This document shows, in pieces, positions 22,304 through 36,030 of a stretch of DNA of 64,000 nucleotides. The first letter of the stretch is position 1; each line of letters begins with the position of its first letter. The position numbers were made by a program, and so were the translations under genes. The notes beneath the pieces were generated by a model, which was given only the letters and a program-made list of their open reading frames with translations, was not told the origin of the DNA and made no database searches. The DNA is taken from NCBI GenBank assembly GCA_013399695.1, contig VXAU01004438.1, positions 75,385 through 139,384 on the forward strand, written 5' to 3'. The stretch comes from Formicarius rufipectus (lineage: Eukaryota; Chordata; Aves; Passeriformes; Formicariidae).

Positions 22304-23114
22304 CAGTACCAAACCCTGAAACTTTCTCTAAACAGAACTTTTCCTGGGTAATTCCCACTGCTGGGAGCAGCTGAGGCCGTCACTGCCAAGGAAAGCACGG
22401 CTCGAGTCCATCCTTCCCACACCTTCCCCGTGCACAAACACACGGAGAGAGTCCCTGGAAGGGTTTTAACAAACATAATAATAAAAAAAAGAAGTTCCAC
22501 ATCAATAAATAAAAAAACAAAAAAAAAGGCAGGAAACAAAAGGCTCTTCCTTTGAAACCTCAGCTCTTCGAGAAGAATTTATTAAATCCACTGGATAGCC
22601 CCATGCAAGAATACCCAGGAGTTCTGCTGCTTTCCCAGCCCTTCCACTACATTAATTTTTGTCTTTCCAAGGGAAATAGGTCAAAAGCAGGAGACAGACC
22701 TACTTTGTGTCAACATAATGCCAGCACTCAGATTTATTGGGTATGCAAGGGGATTCAGCTGAGGGTGATGTCACCACGAGCAAACCCTGGCCCAGGGAGT
22801 GTTAGTAAATGGAATATTACTGAGCTGAAGTGAAGAAATGTCATTAAATCCACTTTATTTTAGGGCAACTTGTGTAAGGAAAGAGGACCTTGGGTAATGC
22901 ACCGTGCCCATCCGCAGCAACCTGCAACTGGATAGTAAACATATAATGGAATAAATATAATTGTATTTTGGAATGCTTTTATGCTGAAGATTGTAGGAAT
23001 TCCAGGAATCTGACACAGAATGTTCCTAAAGGACATAGTAAAATAAATATATTTCTACTATATAAATCTATAAATTTATAATATATATTTATATCTATTT
23101 ACATAATATATAAA
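22304..23114. other. Intergenic or 5'-UTR intron sequence
   Basis: Unique sequence with A-rich runs at 22478-22530 and an AT-rich end just before the N gap. No gene recognised. Confidence 0.6.
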
Positions 23115-23688
23115 NNNNNNNNNNNNNNNNNNNNNNNNNNNNNNNNNNNNNNNNNNNNNNNNNNNNNNNNNNNNNNNNNNNNNNNNNNNNNNNNNNNNNN
23201 NNNNNNNNNNNNNNNNNNNNNNNNNNNNNNNNNNNNNNNNNNNNNNNNNNNNNNNNNNNNNNNNNNNNNNNNNNNNNNNNNNNNNNNNNNNNNNNNNNNN
23301 NNNNNNNNNNNNNNNNNNNNNNNNNNNNNNNNNNNNNNNNNNNNNNNNNNNNNNNNNNNNNNNNNNNNNNNNNNNNNNNNNNNNNNNNNNNNNNNNNNNN
23401 NNNNNNNNNNNNNNNNNNNNNNNNNNNNNNNNNNNNNNNNNNNNNNNNNNNNNNNNNNNNNNNNNNNNNNNNNNNNNNNNNNNNNNNNNNNNNNNNNNNN
23501 NNNNNNNNNNNNNNNNNNNNNNNNNNNNNNNNNNNNNNNNNNNNNNNNNNNNNNNNNNNNNNNNNNNNNNNNNNNNNNNNNNNNNNNNNNNNNNNNNNNN
23601 NNNNNNNNNNNNNNNNNNNNNNNNNNNNNNNNNNNNNNNNNNNNNNNNNNNNNNNNNNNNNNNNNNNNNNNNNNNNNNNNNNNNNNNN
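23115..23688. other. Assembly gap (574 N)
   Basis: Unsequenced; AT-rich TATATA sequence on the left and TTTTATTTTATA on the right suggest an AT-rich tandem repeat. Confidence 0.95.
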
Positions 23689-26600
23689 TTTTATTTTATA
23701 TGACCCCCCCTGGCCGAGGGCAGGAGGATGCCAGGATGCCAGGGCAGGGCTGCATGGGAAGGCCACAAACTGAGCTCTGGTGCCAAAGGAACGTGGCCCG
23801 TGGCTCTGCTGGTTTCAGGCACAAGGAATTCCTCCCTCCCAGGGCTGTTTTTCCAGCTGTTTCTGGAATTACCCAGCCCTGCTCAGCACCTGCCCCAGGG
23901 CAAACCCACGGAAGGTGTCCTGGGTATGGGAGCCAGGACCAGTTTGGCACTGGGTGGGGGTGGGTTCTACACCCTCTGTGCCATGAACTGCCCACCATGG
24001 CCCACTGGCAGCAGCTGCCCAGGGCACACCCCACCCCTCAGGGCACAGGGAGGGGTTTGGGAACTCCTGTGGGATCAGGAAGTGTTCCTGTCTTCACACC
24101 CACCTGAGGGGTCATGTCTGCTCAGGGGCCAGCAGGGATGCCAAAAATATGCCAGGATTGAGCTCCCAGAGTAAATCCCCCCTTGGGAAACTCCCCACCC
24201 TGGGGGAGGGACTGGGCGTTCCCATCTGAGCCCAAGCAGAGATAAGCTGGGGGGTTTTGGGACTGGGGCACCACTGGTGGGATCCAGAGGAGGAGCAGAG
24301 CCTCAGCAGGACTGGCACTGCCACTCTGGACCAGCCTGACCATCATCCTCCCCAGCAGGTCCCTTCTCTCTCCTCACTCTGCACTCAGGTGCCCACGTGG
24401 TGCTCAGCACAGGGTTGGGGAGCTCCATCCTGCTCATGCCCTCCTGGGCTGGGCTGCACAGCTGATTTTGGGGATTTCCCTTCTGGATCAGTGTATTTAT
24501 TGTGATATTTTTATTAACTTGTCCTTCTGACCTGCAATCCCATCCCCAGTTGGGCTCATTTCTCCTGCTGATTGAACTCTAAAGCAGCACAGAAGGCACT
24601 CCAGGAATATGGGCACATCAAAAGCAGCTCTTCAGGCAGTGCAAAGCCCCCAGCCTGAGCTGGCACTGGGGGGGCACAGCTGAGGGGCTCTGCTGCCTCT
24701 GGGATGCCTCAAATCTGGGGGGCAGCCTGGATAATAACTCACTAATTGAATGTAGTCAGAGAATTTGGCCCCACTGTTTTATTTGAGACAGTTCTGTTTT
24801 CTAAAAGAGGGCTCAGAAATTCAAAGATTCTTTTTATTTAAAAAAAAACCCGTGTGTTTTTCATCCTTTTAAATGCCAGCCATTTCTTTCTGGGTATGCC
24901 AGGTCTATTAGTTATGAGTGTGATCATTTTTAAATGGATTTATGAAGATTTGTACACATGACCTTTCCCTCTCCAGCTCCTTCTCCTCCTTCCCCTGCTC
25001 TGAGTCAGCTGTTTCACCAACATACCATCTATTTCCAAACACTCTGCCACTAAACCCTCACGTTTGGTTTGTTGTTTAAGAGCTGTGGAACAAGTAATGC
25101 CCATATAAAGTCTTTTTCAATGCACTAATTACCAGCAGGGCACAGGATTCAGAGAAAAACTGAACAAGCCTGACCTTTTTCCTCATTAAGCATGAGACTG
25201 AAGGTGGGTCTGTTCATCTTGTTCATTCCAAGCTGAAAAATAATCAATTAAAACAGAAAATAAGCAATAGTGAGCAGCACACCCCACTTAGGACGTTCAG
25301 ATTTCAACATTAAACGACTCTTAAATTCTTTCTTCATATCAAAAACACTTAAGAGTTTCTCAGATTATAACTCCTCCTCTGAGACTCTGAAATAACTGCT
25401 TGCACCTCATGCTTTGTACATATTTCACTTGCTAACACACCATAAACGTGGGACAAAAATCCCAATATTGAAGTCAGTGCTGCTGGAGGAGGTCTTTTTG
25501 AAGCCCCAGTTTAATCTGCATTCTGGCAACACAGATGATCAAAATTCCTCCCTGCACACACTCCACCGGTTCCAGATCAGATCTGGGGCTGCAGCAGTGT
25601 CTGGCTGCCCCATCCCCTTCACTCTGAGGTTTACTTTTGAAGCAAGCCAAGGTATTTTTAGTCTCAAAAAGGAGCAAAGTGCCCAAATGTTCTTGTCTGT
25701 GTATTTTAGGGGGGAGTTTTTATGTATTTTGTATAACAATTATCAGATGTGTTGGTGCCCACACCTTCAGGATAAATTCCACGGTCCCAGAAAGGTTGAA
25801 AGCTCCAGTCTGGCTCCTCAAAAATGAAACAGTTGATTTTATGATATATTTCCTTCTCTGTTTCAGTGCAAACACTCCTTGGGTGTGTTTTGCCACCCAA
25901 GCAGGACACATCTGTGTTTGATGCAGAGCCAGGTGGCACCTGGTGAGGATGCCCAGCTCTGCCCCCCTGGCTTTGCCCACCTGAGCCACTGCAAAACCTG
26001 GCCTTGGGGCATGTGGAATAGGCTGAACACCCACGAAACCAGACCACAAAAAGGCTTCATTCTCTTCACAAGGAAGGAAACAAAAGGGGGGAATCAGATC
26101 CAAGCCCCACAAGCACAGGAGAATTCCAGCAGCTCATCAAAGCAGGGAAAAGGAAAATGAGAGTAAGGCCCAGAGGCTTCCCAGAAATGCAAACCACGTG
26201 GCCCTTGGAGGGGGCAGCATGTCCAAGAGTTGAAGAACGAAGCTCCAAAAGAGATAAGAAGCTTGGAAATGCACCACTTCATCCTGGAAATGCACCACTT
26301 CATCCCAGGGCAAGGGCTGGGCTGTGCCAGATCCTCCTTACAGCTCCAACAAGCCCTTCACTCTCTGAGTAAGCCCCAAAAATGCCTCTGGAAATTCCAG
26401 CCCAGCACATACACTGGGAATGTTCTGCTCCAAAAATGGGAGTTCTTGGGGGGAATGTGGGCAAAGAACCCCTAAGCCACCTCTTCATCACAACACAGCA
26501 TTTAACACTTGATCAAAGGCAGTGAAGGCAGGAACACAGATATATCCAAATATCCTGCCACAAAAGACCCCCAAGAGCAAAGCCACGACCTCTTGGTGGG

Positions 26601-27464
26601 GGAATGGAGGAGATGGGGATGAAAGACCCCCCCAGGCACAGCAGCTTCTCCCTGGGGTCCTGCAGGGCTTTATTTCTCTGGTTACACTTCCCCGGAACTC
26701 AAGGAAATCCCTGGGACACTCCCCAAGGTTGCTCCACCTGAATTGTGCTCCACTGCAAGTAAGAGCCTTTCAAATCGTTTTATTTAGGATTCAAAAGGGT
26801 CCTTTGGTTGGTTTTTGCTGCGTCTTCTCAACTGAGGGATGTTGGCAGGAAGACAAAGAGGGTGCAGGGAAACCAAGCCAAGCTGATCCCAGAGTGAAGC
26901 TGAGACCTGGAGAAGGTGAGGATGGTGCAGAGGGGCACCTCGGGGTGCCCATGGCCAGGGGGCAAGGCCAGAACTGCAGAAAGAAACTCTGGAAGCCCCT
27001 TCTTCCTGTGTTTCTGGAAGTTTCCTTAGGAAAAGATCCCAGTTTCCCACCCACATTTGCAGTCAGGTATGAGGCAAACAAAACACACTCCGTTTGCCTT
27101 TTTAAAAATCCACCTTAAATTACCCTTTGTGCAAATGTCACTTGCTTTTAATATTTTATTTATTTATTTTAAATCTCCAGAGCAGCCCCCCCTCCCCTTG
27201 CTTTGCTAAAACCCCTTCTCTCCTGTTTGTGTCCATCCCACAGTGTTCCCTTTTCTCCTGCAATGAACTAACCCAGACCCCTCCGGTGCTCTTGAGATCC
27301 TGCACTGCCTCCCTGCTCTGCTCTGCCTTCTTTTGCCCAAGACCAATTCAAAGGACACTGGCTTCGTTTTTAAACATTATTTTAAAGAATAAATATTTTA
27401 AAATGGTATTTCTAACAATAATAACAATATAAATATTTTACAATTAATTTCCACAATAATAGAG
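23689..27464. other. Unique non-coding sequence
   Basis: No gene recognised. The stretch 24720-25400 is AT-rich, free of recognisable repeats and low in CpG, and could contain conserved non-coding sequence (speculative). A 21-bp direct repeat (GGAAATGCACCACTTCATCC) lies at about 26266-26307. Confidence 0.6.
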
Positions 27465-27655
27465 ATATAGCTAGATAGCTAGATAGCTAGATAGATAAAT
27501 AGATGGATAGATTGATAGATAATAGATAGAAAGATAAATAGATAGATATATAGATAGATAATTGATAAATAGATGGCTAGATAGATGATAGATGGATAAT
27601 AGATAAATAGATGGATAGATTGGTAGACAGATGGATAATAGATAGATACATAGAT
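27465..27655. repeat. Degenerate GATA microsatellite
   Basis: Imperfect GATA repeats (TAGATAGATAAATAGATGG) leading into the GAAA array. Confidence 0.9.
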
Positions 27656-28384
<729 letters not shown>

Positions 28385-28385
28385 N
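28385..28385. other. Single N between GAAA and GATA arrays
   Basis: An undetermined base at the switch of repeat motif, probably an unresolved join. Confidence 0.85.

Positions 28386-28458
<73 letters not shown>
28386..28458. repeat. GATA microsatellite
   Basis: About 18 perfect GATA units. Confidence 0.97.
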
Positions 28459-31400
28459 TTTTAAAAGAATCCCTTTGCTCATAAACTCAAAAATTCCCTT
28501 ATTTCATAACCCAGGTTTCTTACTGACACCTGTCCCAGAGACTTTCAACATCACAGGTTCTCCAAATTCAATTAAAACATGAAACTAAACCCCAACTTGG
28601 AAGGGCTTGGAATGTGAAACTTCCTCTCAGGAGTTTAAACACCAAGTGGGGAAAAACATTTCATGAGTATTTCCAAACAGCCTCAATTTCAGGTTCCACG
28701 GGCCAAATTCCTAAAAGCAAAGTGAAACAAAAACAAAAAAAAATCCAAACCCCTTCCCTGTTTCCCCAGACTTCTTCCCCAAACTGCCCTCCCTGCTGGA
28801 ACGGGCCAGCTCCTGAAAAAGCAGCCTGTAAAGGGGCTGTTCTGGGGGAATACCTGACGTGTTGGCTCTAGGGCTGAGCAGGCAGAGCTGTGATTTCATG
28901 GGAAGAAAAATAATAGGAATAAAAAACGTACCAGTGTGATCAAAGCCCTTATTTTGGGGCAGCAAACACCGCCCAGCCCCTCGACTGCCTCGCTGAGGTG
29001 CCCCCGCTGCAGACAGACAGCATTTCATCTCCAATCCCAATAATTCAAATGAAACCCCCCACACCTTCCCCCAGCTGGGCCACTTCAGCTTAGGGATCTC
29101 CTCAGCCTCTTCTGGAGGGATTTACCAAAGCTTTGGAGCAACCTCAGAGCTTTGGAATTAGCCTGGTATTTATAGCTCTGCTTCCCAGTGAGCTTCTGGA
29201 GCTCCCCGGGATGTTCCTGCACCCCATCTGCTGGATGTTGATGTGGCACAGCCTTGGATGCTCCTCAGGAAAACTGATGGGAGTGAGAGCATTCCATTTG
29301 GGACCGTGGAGCTGTGGTTTGGCCTCAGGGCAGGGTGGCACCCCAGCATCCCCCAGGTCAGGGATGCTGCTGTGCATGTTCCAGCACAGGCAACTGGAGT
29401 TCCGTTGTTGATTGGTGTCAAAATGCATGGCTCCCAAAGGTGACCAACACTCCACATGAACCACAGCAGACAGGATGGGAACCCTCTCACCCTTAAAATG
29501 CTCTGCTTCCTGTGCTGGTTCCATACAACTGTTTGAATCAAGGCCAAAAAAGCTTTTCCCTTCATTTTCCTACCCAAAGCCCACAGATGGATGCGCTGCC
29601 CTTCTTCTGCCAAGGTGGGACTGGCTAAACCACCTCTCCACCTCAGCACCGTGAAATGCTGGAGATGCCTCTGCCTGGTCTTTGTCAACACTTTGCCTTC
29701 ACCTTTCACTGCCAGACCTCATGGGATGACCCTGGAATACCCACCTACATTGCTCCTCATGGTCTTGCTTGGTGTTGCCTTGGGGGTCTTTAGGCTTCTT
29801 GCGGCTCCTGGCGCCCTTTGAGCTCTGCTGGAGACAACACTGTCCTGCTGTGCCCTGGGCAATGGCCTATGTCCATCGAGGTGGCTCCTTGGCTGCCTCC
29901 AGCCCTCATCTGAGGAACTCCTGCTCCCCAGGTCACATCTGCTGGGACAGGGACAGGGGCTGGAGCAAAGGAGGAGCCAGATGCTCTGAGGTCACTCCTC
30001 TCGGTGGCTCTGGGCAGTCACTCGGTGGTATGGGCTGTAAAAAGATTTGATTTTAAAGGGTAGGATGGCTCTGACCTAAGAAACAAAGTGCCTTTTACTA
30101 CTTTATGGTGCCCCACTGGGCAGAAGATGAGGAAATTCCTCTAAAAGTGAGTGTGTCCACCCTTAGCAGGCACCTAGAAAGGTCATTTCTTCAGCCACCT
30201 TGAGCTGAGGTGACCCACACCACAAACCAAGACCAAAAGGTTGGTTTTCAGGGGCTGAGGCTGTTGGGATGGGTCTGACAGCAGCAGGAGTTAACAGTCC
30301 TTGCAGGGCTTTAAAGTCAATTCATTAGACTCCTGTAGGGGTGAAATGGATTGGAGCTGTTCAGGTTAAAGGCATATCCAAAAGTTAATGGCTAAAACCT
30401 CAGAACTGAGTCTTGAGGGCTTGGTATGGACACAGCTGGGCAGCAAAGTCAGAATTATTGGGGGGGTTTGCATCTTTTACACCATAAATGATCAATTAAA
30501 ACAGCTGCAACATCATGGAGCTTGGAGTCCTATAGAAAAGGCAACGAATTTGTTCTGATTTTCACCTTTGGAACCTCTTTAAGTGCCCTTTGTCATCACA
30601 AGAAAGGTCCTGGTTGGTGTTGAAACCTTCCGCTGTCACAGGAAACCCACAGACATGAAATAGGAATGAGGAGTTTCAGACAAGCCAAAGGAACAGGGTA
30701 TGAACACACAAGTCACAGGGTTTACCTGTTCCTAATACTGGACACTGACAGGGGACACTCAGTCCACAAATATTATTATATAATATAGAGATATTTTTGA
30801 ATTATTTTGAATTATTTCAAACCATGACCATTCTTACGTAATGGGATTATTATATAATAATATCTTTCAAACCATGACCATTGTTATATAATATATAGAT
30901 ATTATTTCTTCAAAACATGACCACTTTAAGGCAGGTTATTCACCTAATTAGAGAGAAATAAGAATCCAGGGCTTGTCTTTACAGGAACAAAACAAAGAGG
31001 TGGGATAACCTACCATTTAAAAATTTGCATAAAAAGGCATTTCAGATGGTAATTCCACTATGGACAGAACAATCTTCCCATCCAAATCACTTATTAACCT
31101 TTAAACACATTGCAAGGTATCAATAAGAGCCACTGATGTGAAGTGCCCCGGAGCACGTGATGCTGCTCACAGCAAACACTGCAAAACCAATTTCCTGGAA
31201 ACAATTCCAAGAGAAGGATGGAACAGGCCAAGAATCAAACCCAAGTCAGAGCAGGGCTGAGGAAAACTGGGTCACATGGACAGTGGAAGGGTTGGAGCAG
31301 AGCAGGGAAAGAAGCTGCTGGGAAAGGAAGTCAAGGAATCTCCAGAGGAGCGTTGGGGAAATGAATTGAAATAATAACAACCTGTTTTTTAACTCACCCA

Positions 31401-32299
31401 AATGCAACACCAACAATAAATTAATGATAAAAACTGTCAGACCTGAGCATAAGGAAATGGACTTCCACTACAATATGTCTCTTTTCTCCCTGCATGCACA
31501 CCCAGGACCCTGAGGTTCCCAGAGCCCTCCCAGGCTGCAGGAAGCCAGTGTTGCCTGTATTTTTTGGGGGAAGACTCATCTGGTTCTTCCACTGCCTTTT
31601 GCTGCCTCTTTCCTTTTTGAGCTTTCTATTTACATAACAAGCCTGGGCTAACAGATTAAAAATATCCTGTCCCCTCTAATCTCTCCAGATACAATATTCT
31701 TACAACTGTGGTATTATTTGGTGGAGCTAAAATTGAAGGGATTAAAGAAAAAAGTGGAAACACCCCCAAAACTGTTACTCCAGAAGAGAAACAATCAACT
31801 TTTCAACTTGTGAGCTGTCACAAAGGAGTATGAAAAAGGGGGTGGCAGCCAGTCAGTTCTCCTTCCACTTCAGGTAGGTTGTAAATGCATTTCTCCTACA
31901 CCAATCAAGCTGATTATTTGCTGCGTCTCAGGTTATTTGCCCCCCCTACCCCGTGGCAGAACTGCAGAACCCTCCCCCCCCAAGCAGGGCATTCCCACCC
32001 AGAGCCAGGAACACTGGCACAAACTGGAGACCAGCTGAGGACCATCCTGTGGGATTCTGGCTCATCTCCAGTCCTGATCATTTCTGGGCTTGTTTTATTA
32101 ACTGGAAAAGTCCCACAAGATGATATTTAGTCATTGCATTGCCTTTGGTCCTACTGAAAACACCCCTGGTGTGTTTAACTTCCAGGGGTGGCACCACAGT
32201 GCCAGTGGGTCAACTAGCCCATCACACATCAAAGACAACAGAAGGGACCATGCTGAGCTCTGCAATCACTGTGCCACCTAAGTATGTGACCAAAAGAGA
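28459..32299. other. Unique non-coding sequence
   Basis: No gene recognised. It includes a possible spliced exon on minus at 29745-29827 (see findings) and three imperfect AT-rich repeats around TTCAAACCATGACCATT at 30810-30920. Confidence 0.6.
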
Positions 32300-32452
32300 A
32301 ATCCAGCATGGTTTGGGTTGGAAGGCACCTTAAAACCCATCCAGTTCCCTGTCCAAGGGCAGGGACAACTCCCACCAGCCCAGGTTGCTCCAAGCCCTGT
32401 CCAACCTGGCTTAGGACACTCCCAGGGATGGGGAATCCTCAGCTCCTCTGGG
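32300..32452 (-). mobile_element. CR1 LINE 3' fragment
   Basis: Starts GGTTTGGGTTGGAAGGCACC and continues AACTCCCACCAGCCCAGGTT, the reverse of the CR1 3' end. Confidence 0.85.
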
Positions 32453-34140
32453 CCACCAGAAAAAGAGGCAGAGAGAGAACTCACCTACCTCAAAGCAGGA
32501 AAATTGGTGGATGGAATCCACCAGGACTGGGTGGGGCTCTGAACTTGTGGGAAGGATGGGGGAAGTGCTGTTTCTTCAAGTGTTTGTGTTTCTGTGCCCG
32601 GCCTGTTGCAATAAAGACTCTTCTTCCTGCAAGGAAACACATGTTGGACTGAAGGGAGGTTTGGAGAAGGGCAGGTCATTCCTCACCTCCCTCTGGAAGG
32701 ATCTCCCCCTGCACTGACCCCAGAGCATGGGGAGGAGTCCCTGCAGGGCCAGGAGTGGCTGCAGCCCCCCGTGCTTTGCACTGGGACAGGACTGGGGGCT
32801 GCAGGAACGGAGCCCACCCAGCTGGAGGACAGTCAAAAGGGCTTTCAAAGGAGATGCCCTTGAGAAGATCTGCCACAAAACTTCAGAGAAGTGCAACAGT
32901 ACAGAAGGTGCCCAGTTTTGCTCGTTTGGATCTGACTTATAAATACATTTCCTTCTTTATATACACAGATTGAGAGGAAATAACAGGAAAACCCCCCAAA
33001 AGTGGTTAGATACCACTGGAAGCACATTATGGGCTCGCAAACCCTCCTCTCCTAAAATCCCTCGTAGGTTCTCTCCCCAAAACAAACGGAGCCACCAGGA
33101 ATTCTGTGACCTGGACACTGAATGTGAAGCATCAAACACCTGAGCAGAGCCTGGTGATGAATTTTCTTCTCAGGACCAGCAGGAGCAGTGGGGGAAAATC
33201 CCTTTGTGTGTTTAAGGTGGGACAAACCCCGGGGGATTTTCAGGTTTCCCTGGAAGCTCAAGCCCTCCAGAAGGTCTGGCTCAAAGGGGAGCTCTGCTGG
33301 GAATGTGGGAATGGCAGAGCTGCTCTGGGAATGTGGGAATGGCAGAGCTGCTCTGGGAATGGCAGAGCTGCTCTGGGAATGTGGGAATCCAGTGGGAGGA
33401 GCAGCAGGGAGTTTGGCTCAGGCCACTGGGAGAAACCCAGGACTGGTTCCTGCATTTCGGGGTCCTGCGGCCCCAAAACACCTTCCCATTCCCCAAAACA
33501 CCTTCCCATGACCCAAAACTCCTTCCCATGTCCCAAAACACCTTCCCATGTCCAAACCCCCTCCCCATGTCCCAAACCCCCTCCCCATGTCCCGCTGTCG
33601 CAGCGGGGCCTCGGCACCGTCCCTGCCCCAATAAAAGCCCTATTTCTGTGCCCCCACACTGCCAGGGCAGGAGCTTTAACTCTGAGTTTTCACTCTTAGC
33701 ATGCCAAGCAGCAGGAGGAACGTGTAAAAAAGGACAATAAATCTGGTTTGAGCAGCTGACTGAAGGCCTGACAGAGCTGTGGGAACAATAACCCGACTCC
33801 CTGACTGATTCCAGTTCCCATCCGTTATCCCAATATTTGAGAGGCACAGGGGGACACAGAAAATGAAGTTAAAGCAGAGCAGATGGCACAAGAAAAGAGA
33901 AGCAACTCTCCTGCCTGGCAAGGCCACCTCTGCAGGGACATATGGCCTTCCCTGGGCTTTTGTGTGCCACCAGGTTGGCCAGAGGAGCAGCAGTGGAGGC
34001 GTGAGTGATGGCTGGGAAGGACACGGGGCATCCAGGGCAAGGATGAAGGGCTGGGGAGGCACAGGGAGCCAGGCAGGCCTGGCACAGGGAGGAAGGCCAG
34101 AATTACACAGGAGGCTTAATTACCATCACATTCCTTTTAA
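32453..34140. other. Unique sequence with short tandem repeats
   Basis: Tandem repeats of GGGAATGTGGGAATGGCAGA at about 33298-33390 and of CCTTCCCATGTCCCAAAACA at about 33480-33595. No gene recognised. Confidence 0.7.
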
Positions 34141-35285
34141 TTATTTGATATGTTGTTACAAGTCTAATATACTATTTCCTTTATGTATATGTATATCTAA
34201 CAGACTAAGAGATTTCCTTTATGTATGATATGTATCTAATATACCAACAGATTTCCTTATGTTTGATATGTGTAACATATCAAACTCCCTTTATGTATGA
34301 TATGTCTAACTTATCAACATATTTCCTTATGTCTATGTCTAACACATCAATATACTCCCCTTATGTATGACATATATGTCTACCATAGATATTTCCTTAT
34401 GTATGACATATGTTTAACTTACTAACATACATCCTTATGTGTATGTCTAACATACCAACATATTCCCTTCATGTATGATATAGATCCACCATAGATATTT
34501 CCTTATGTATGACATATGTTTAACTTACTAACATACATCCTTATGTGTATGTTTAATTTACTAACATATTTCCTTATGTATATTTGTGTCTAACATACCA
34601 ACATATTTCCTTATGTGTATGTCTAACATACCAACATATTCTCTTCATGTATGATGTATGTCTACCATACACATTTCCTTATGTATGATATACATGTCTA
34701 ACATATCAACATATTTCCTTATGTGTACGTCTAACATATCAACATATTCCCTTTATGTATGATATATACCTACCACACATATTTCCTTATGTATGACATG
34801 TATGTTTAACATACTAACATACATCCTTATGTCTATGTTTAACATACTAACATATTTCCATATGTATGATAAATTTGTGTCTAACATACCAACATATTCC
34901 CTTTATGTATGATATATATGTCTAAAATATCAACATATTCCCTTTATGTATGATATATATCTACCATACATATTTCCTTATGTATGACATGTATGTTTAA
35001 CATAGTAACTTACATCCTTATGTGTGTTTAACACACTAACATATTTCCTTATGTATAATATATTTGTGTCTAACATAACAACATATTCCCTTTATGTATG
35101 ACATATATGTATTACATATCAACATATTTCCTTATGTGTATGTCTAACATACCAACATATTCCCTTTATGTATATGTCTACCACACATATTTCCTTATGT
35201 ATGACATGTATGTTTAACACACTAACATACATCCTTATGTGCATGTTTAACATACTGACATATTTCCTCATGTATTGGACATACC
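34141..35285. repeat. AT-rich minisatellite, about 1.1 kb
   Basis: Repeated motif TTCCTTATGTATG, then GTCTAACATACCAACATAT, in alternating variants with a complex period of roughly 40-80 bp. More than 20 imperfect copies. Confidence 0.92.
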
Positions 35286-35902
35286 CAAGTCTGACACCCC
35301 ACCAAATGTACTTCACACATGTGGTACACAGTTCCAAGTCTAACCCACCACCAGAGTTCCTTTACATATGTGATCTACACATATAAACACCATTTTTCAC
35401 AGGCTTTGAGTGGCTGCAGCTTTGAGCAGAGAAGATGTAAGAATGGATATTGCCTATTTTTTTGTTTCCCCCATTCTTCATGTCCTCATGGACTTAACCC
35501 TGGAGATTCCCAGCCTGCAAACCCCAGGGCTCTGCAGGAATCACCCCCTCATTCCTTTGGGGTTGGAATGAAGAGCTGGTGAGTGACTGCAGGGTTATTT
35601 GGGGTCAGCTGCACCACAGCACCCCTCGCTTTGTCCCCCTCGGCTCCTCTGCCCACCTGTTGCACCAGCACTGCTGTTTCTGCTCCCAGGGCAATGGGAT
35701 CAACTCTTCTCCTTGAATTTACTACAGGGATAACTGGGGAACTGAGGGACACTGGGGTGGGAAACACAGAAGTTGAGGTCTCCAGGACACCAGGTTGGGT
35801 TTTCTCTTATTTGTGCTACACGAGCGTTGCCAGAGGTACAAAGGAACGAGGCAGTAAAACAATTCAGTGCTACAAAGTGACAAAGAAGTGAATTTCTTCA
35901 TC
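35286..35902. other. Unique non-coding sequence
   Basis: No gene or repeat recognised. Confidence 0.6.
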
Positions 35903-36030
35903 ACAGAACCCCAGGATGGGTTGGGTTGGGAGAGCCCATCAATCCCAGCCCCTTCCATGGGCAGGGAATGCTGCACTGGGTGCCCAGGACAGCACCCCAG
36001 GGAAGTCCCTCTGTCCTGGTCTCTGCCTGG
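35903..36030 (-). mobile_element. CR1-like LINE fragment
   Basis: GGATGGGTTGGGTTGGGAGA followed by CCCCTTCCATGGGCAGGGA resembles the reverse of a CR1 3' end, somewhat diverged. Confidence 0.65.

Noticed and set aside
23095..23766. ORF made almost only of X
   Set aside because: It is the N gap.
29591..29821. Hydrophobic 76-residue ORF on plus
   Set aside because: No family recognised and the length is within chance expectation; only the minus-strand exon-like segment was noted.
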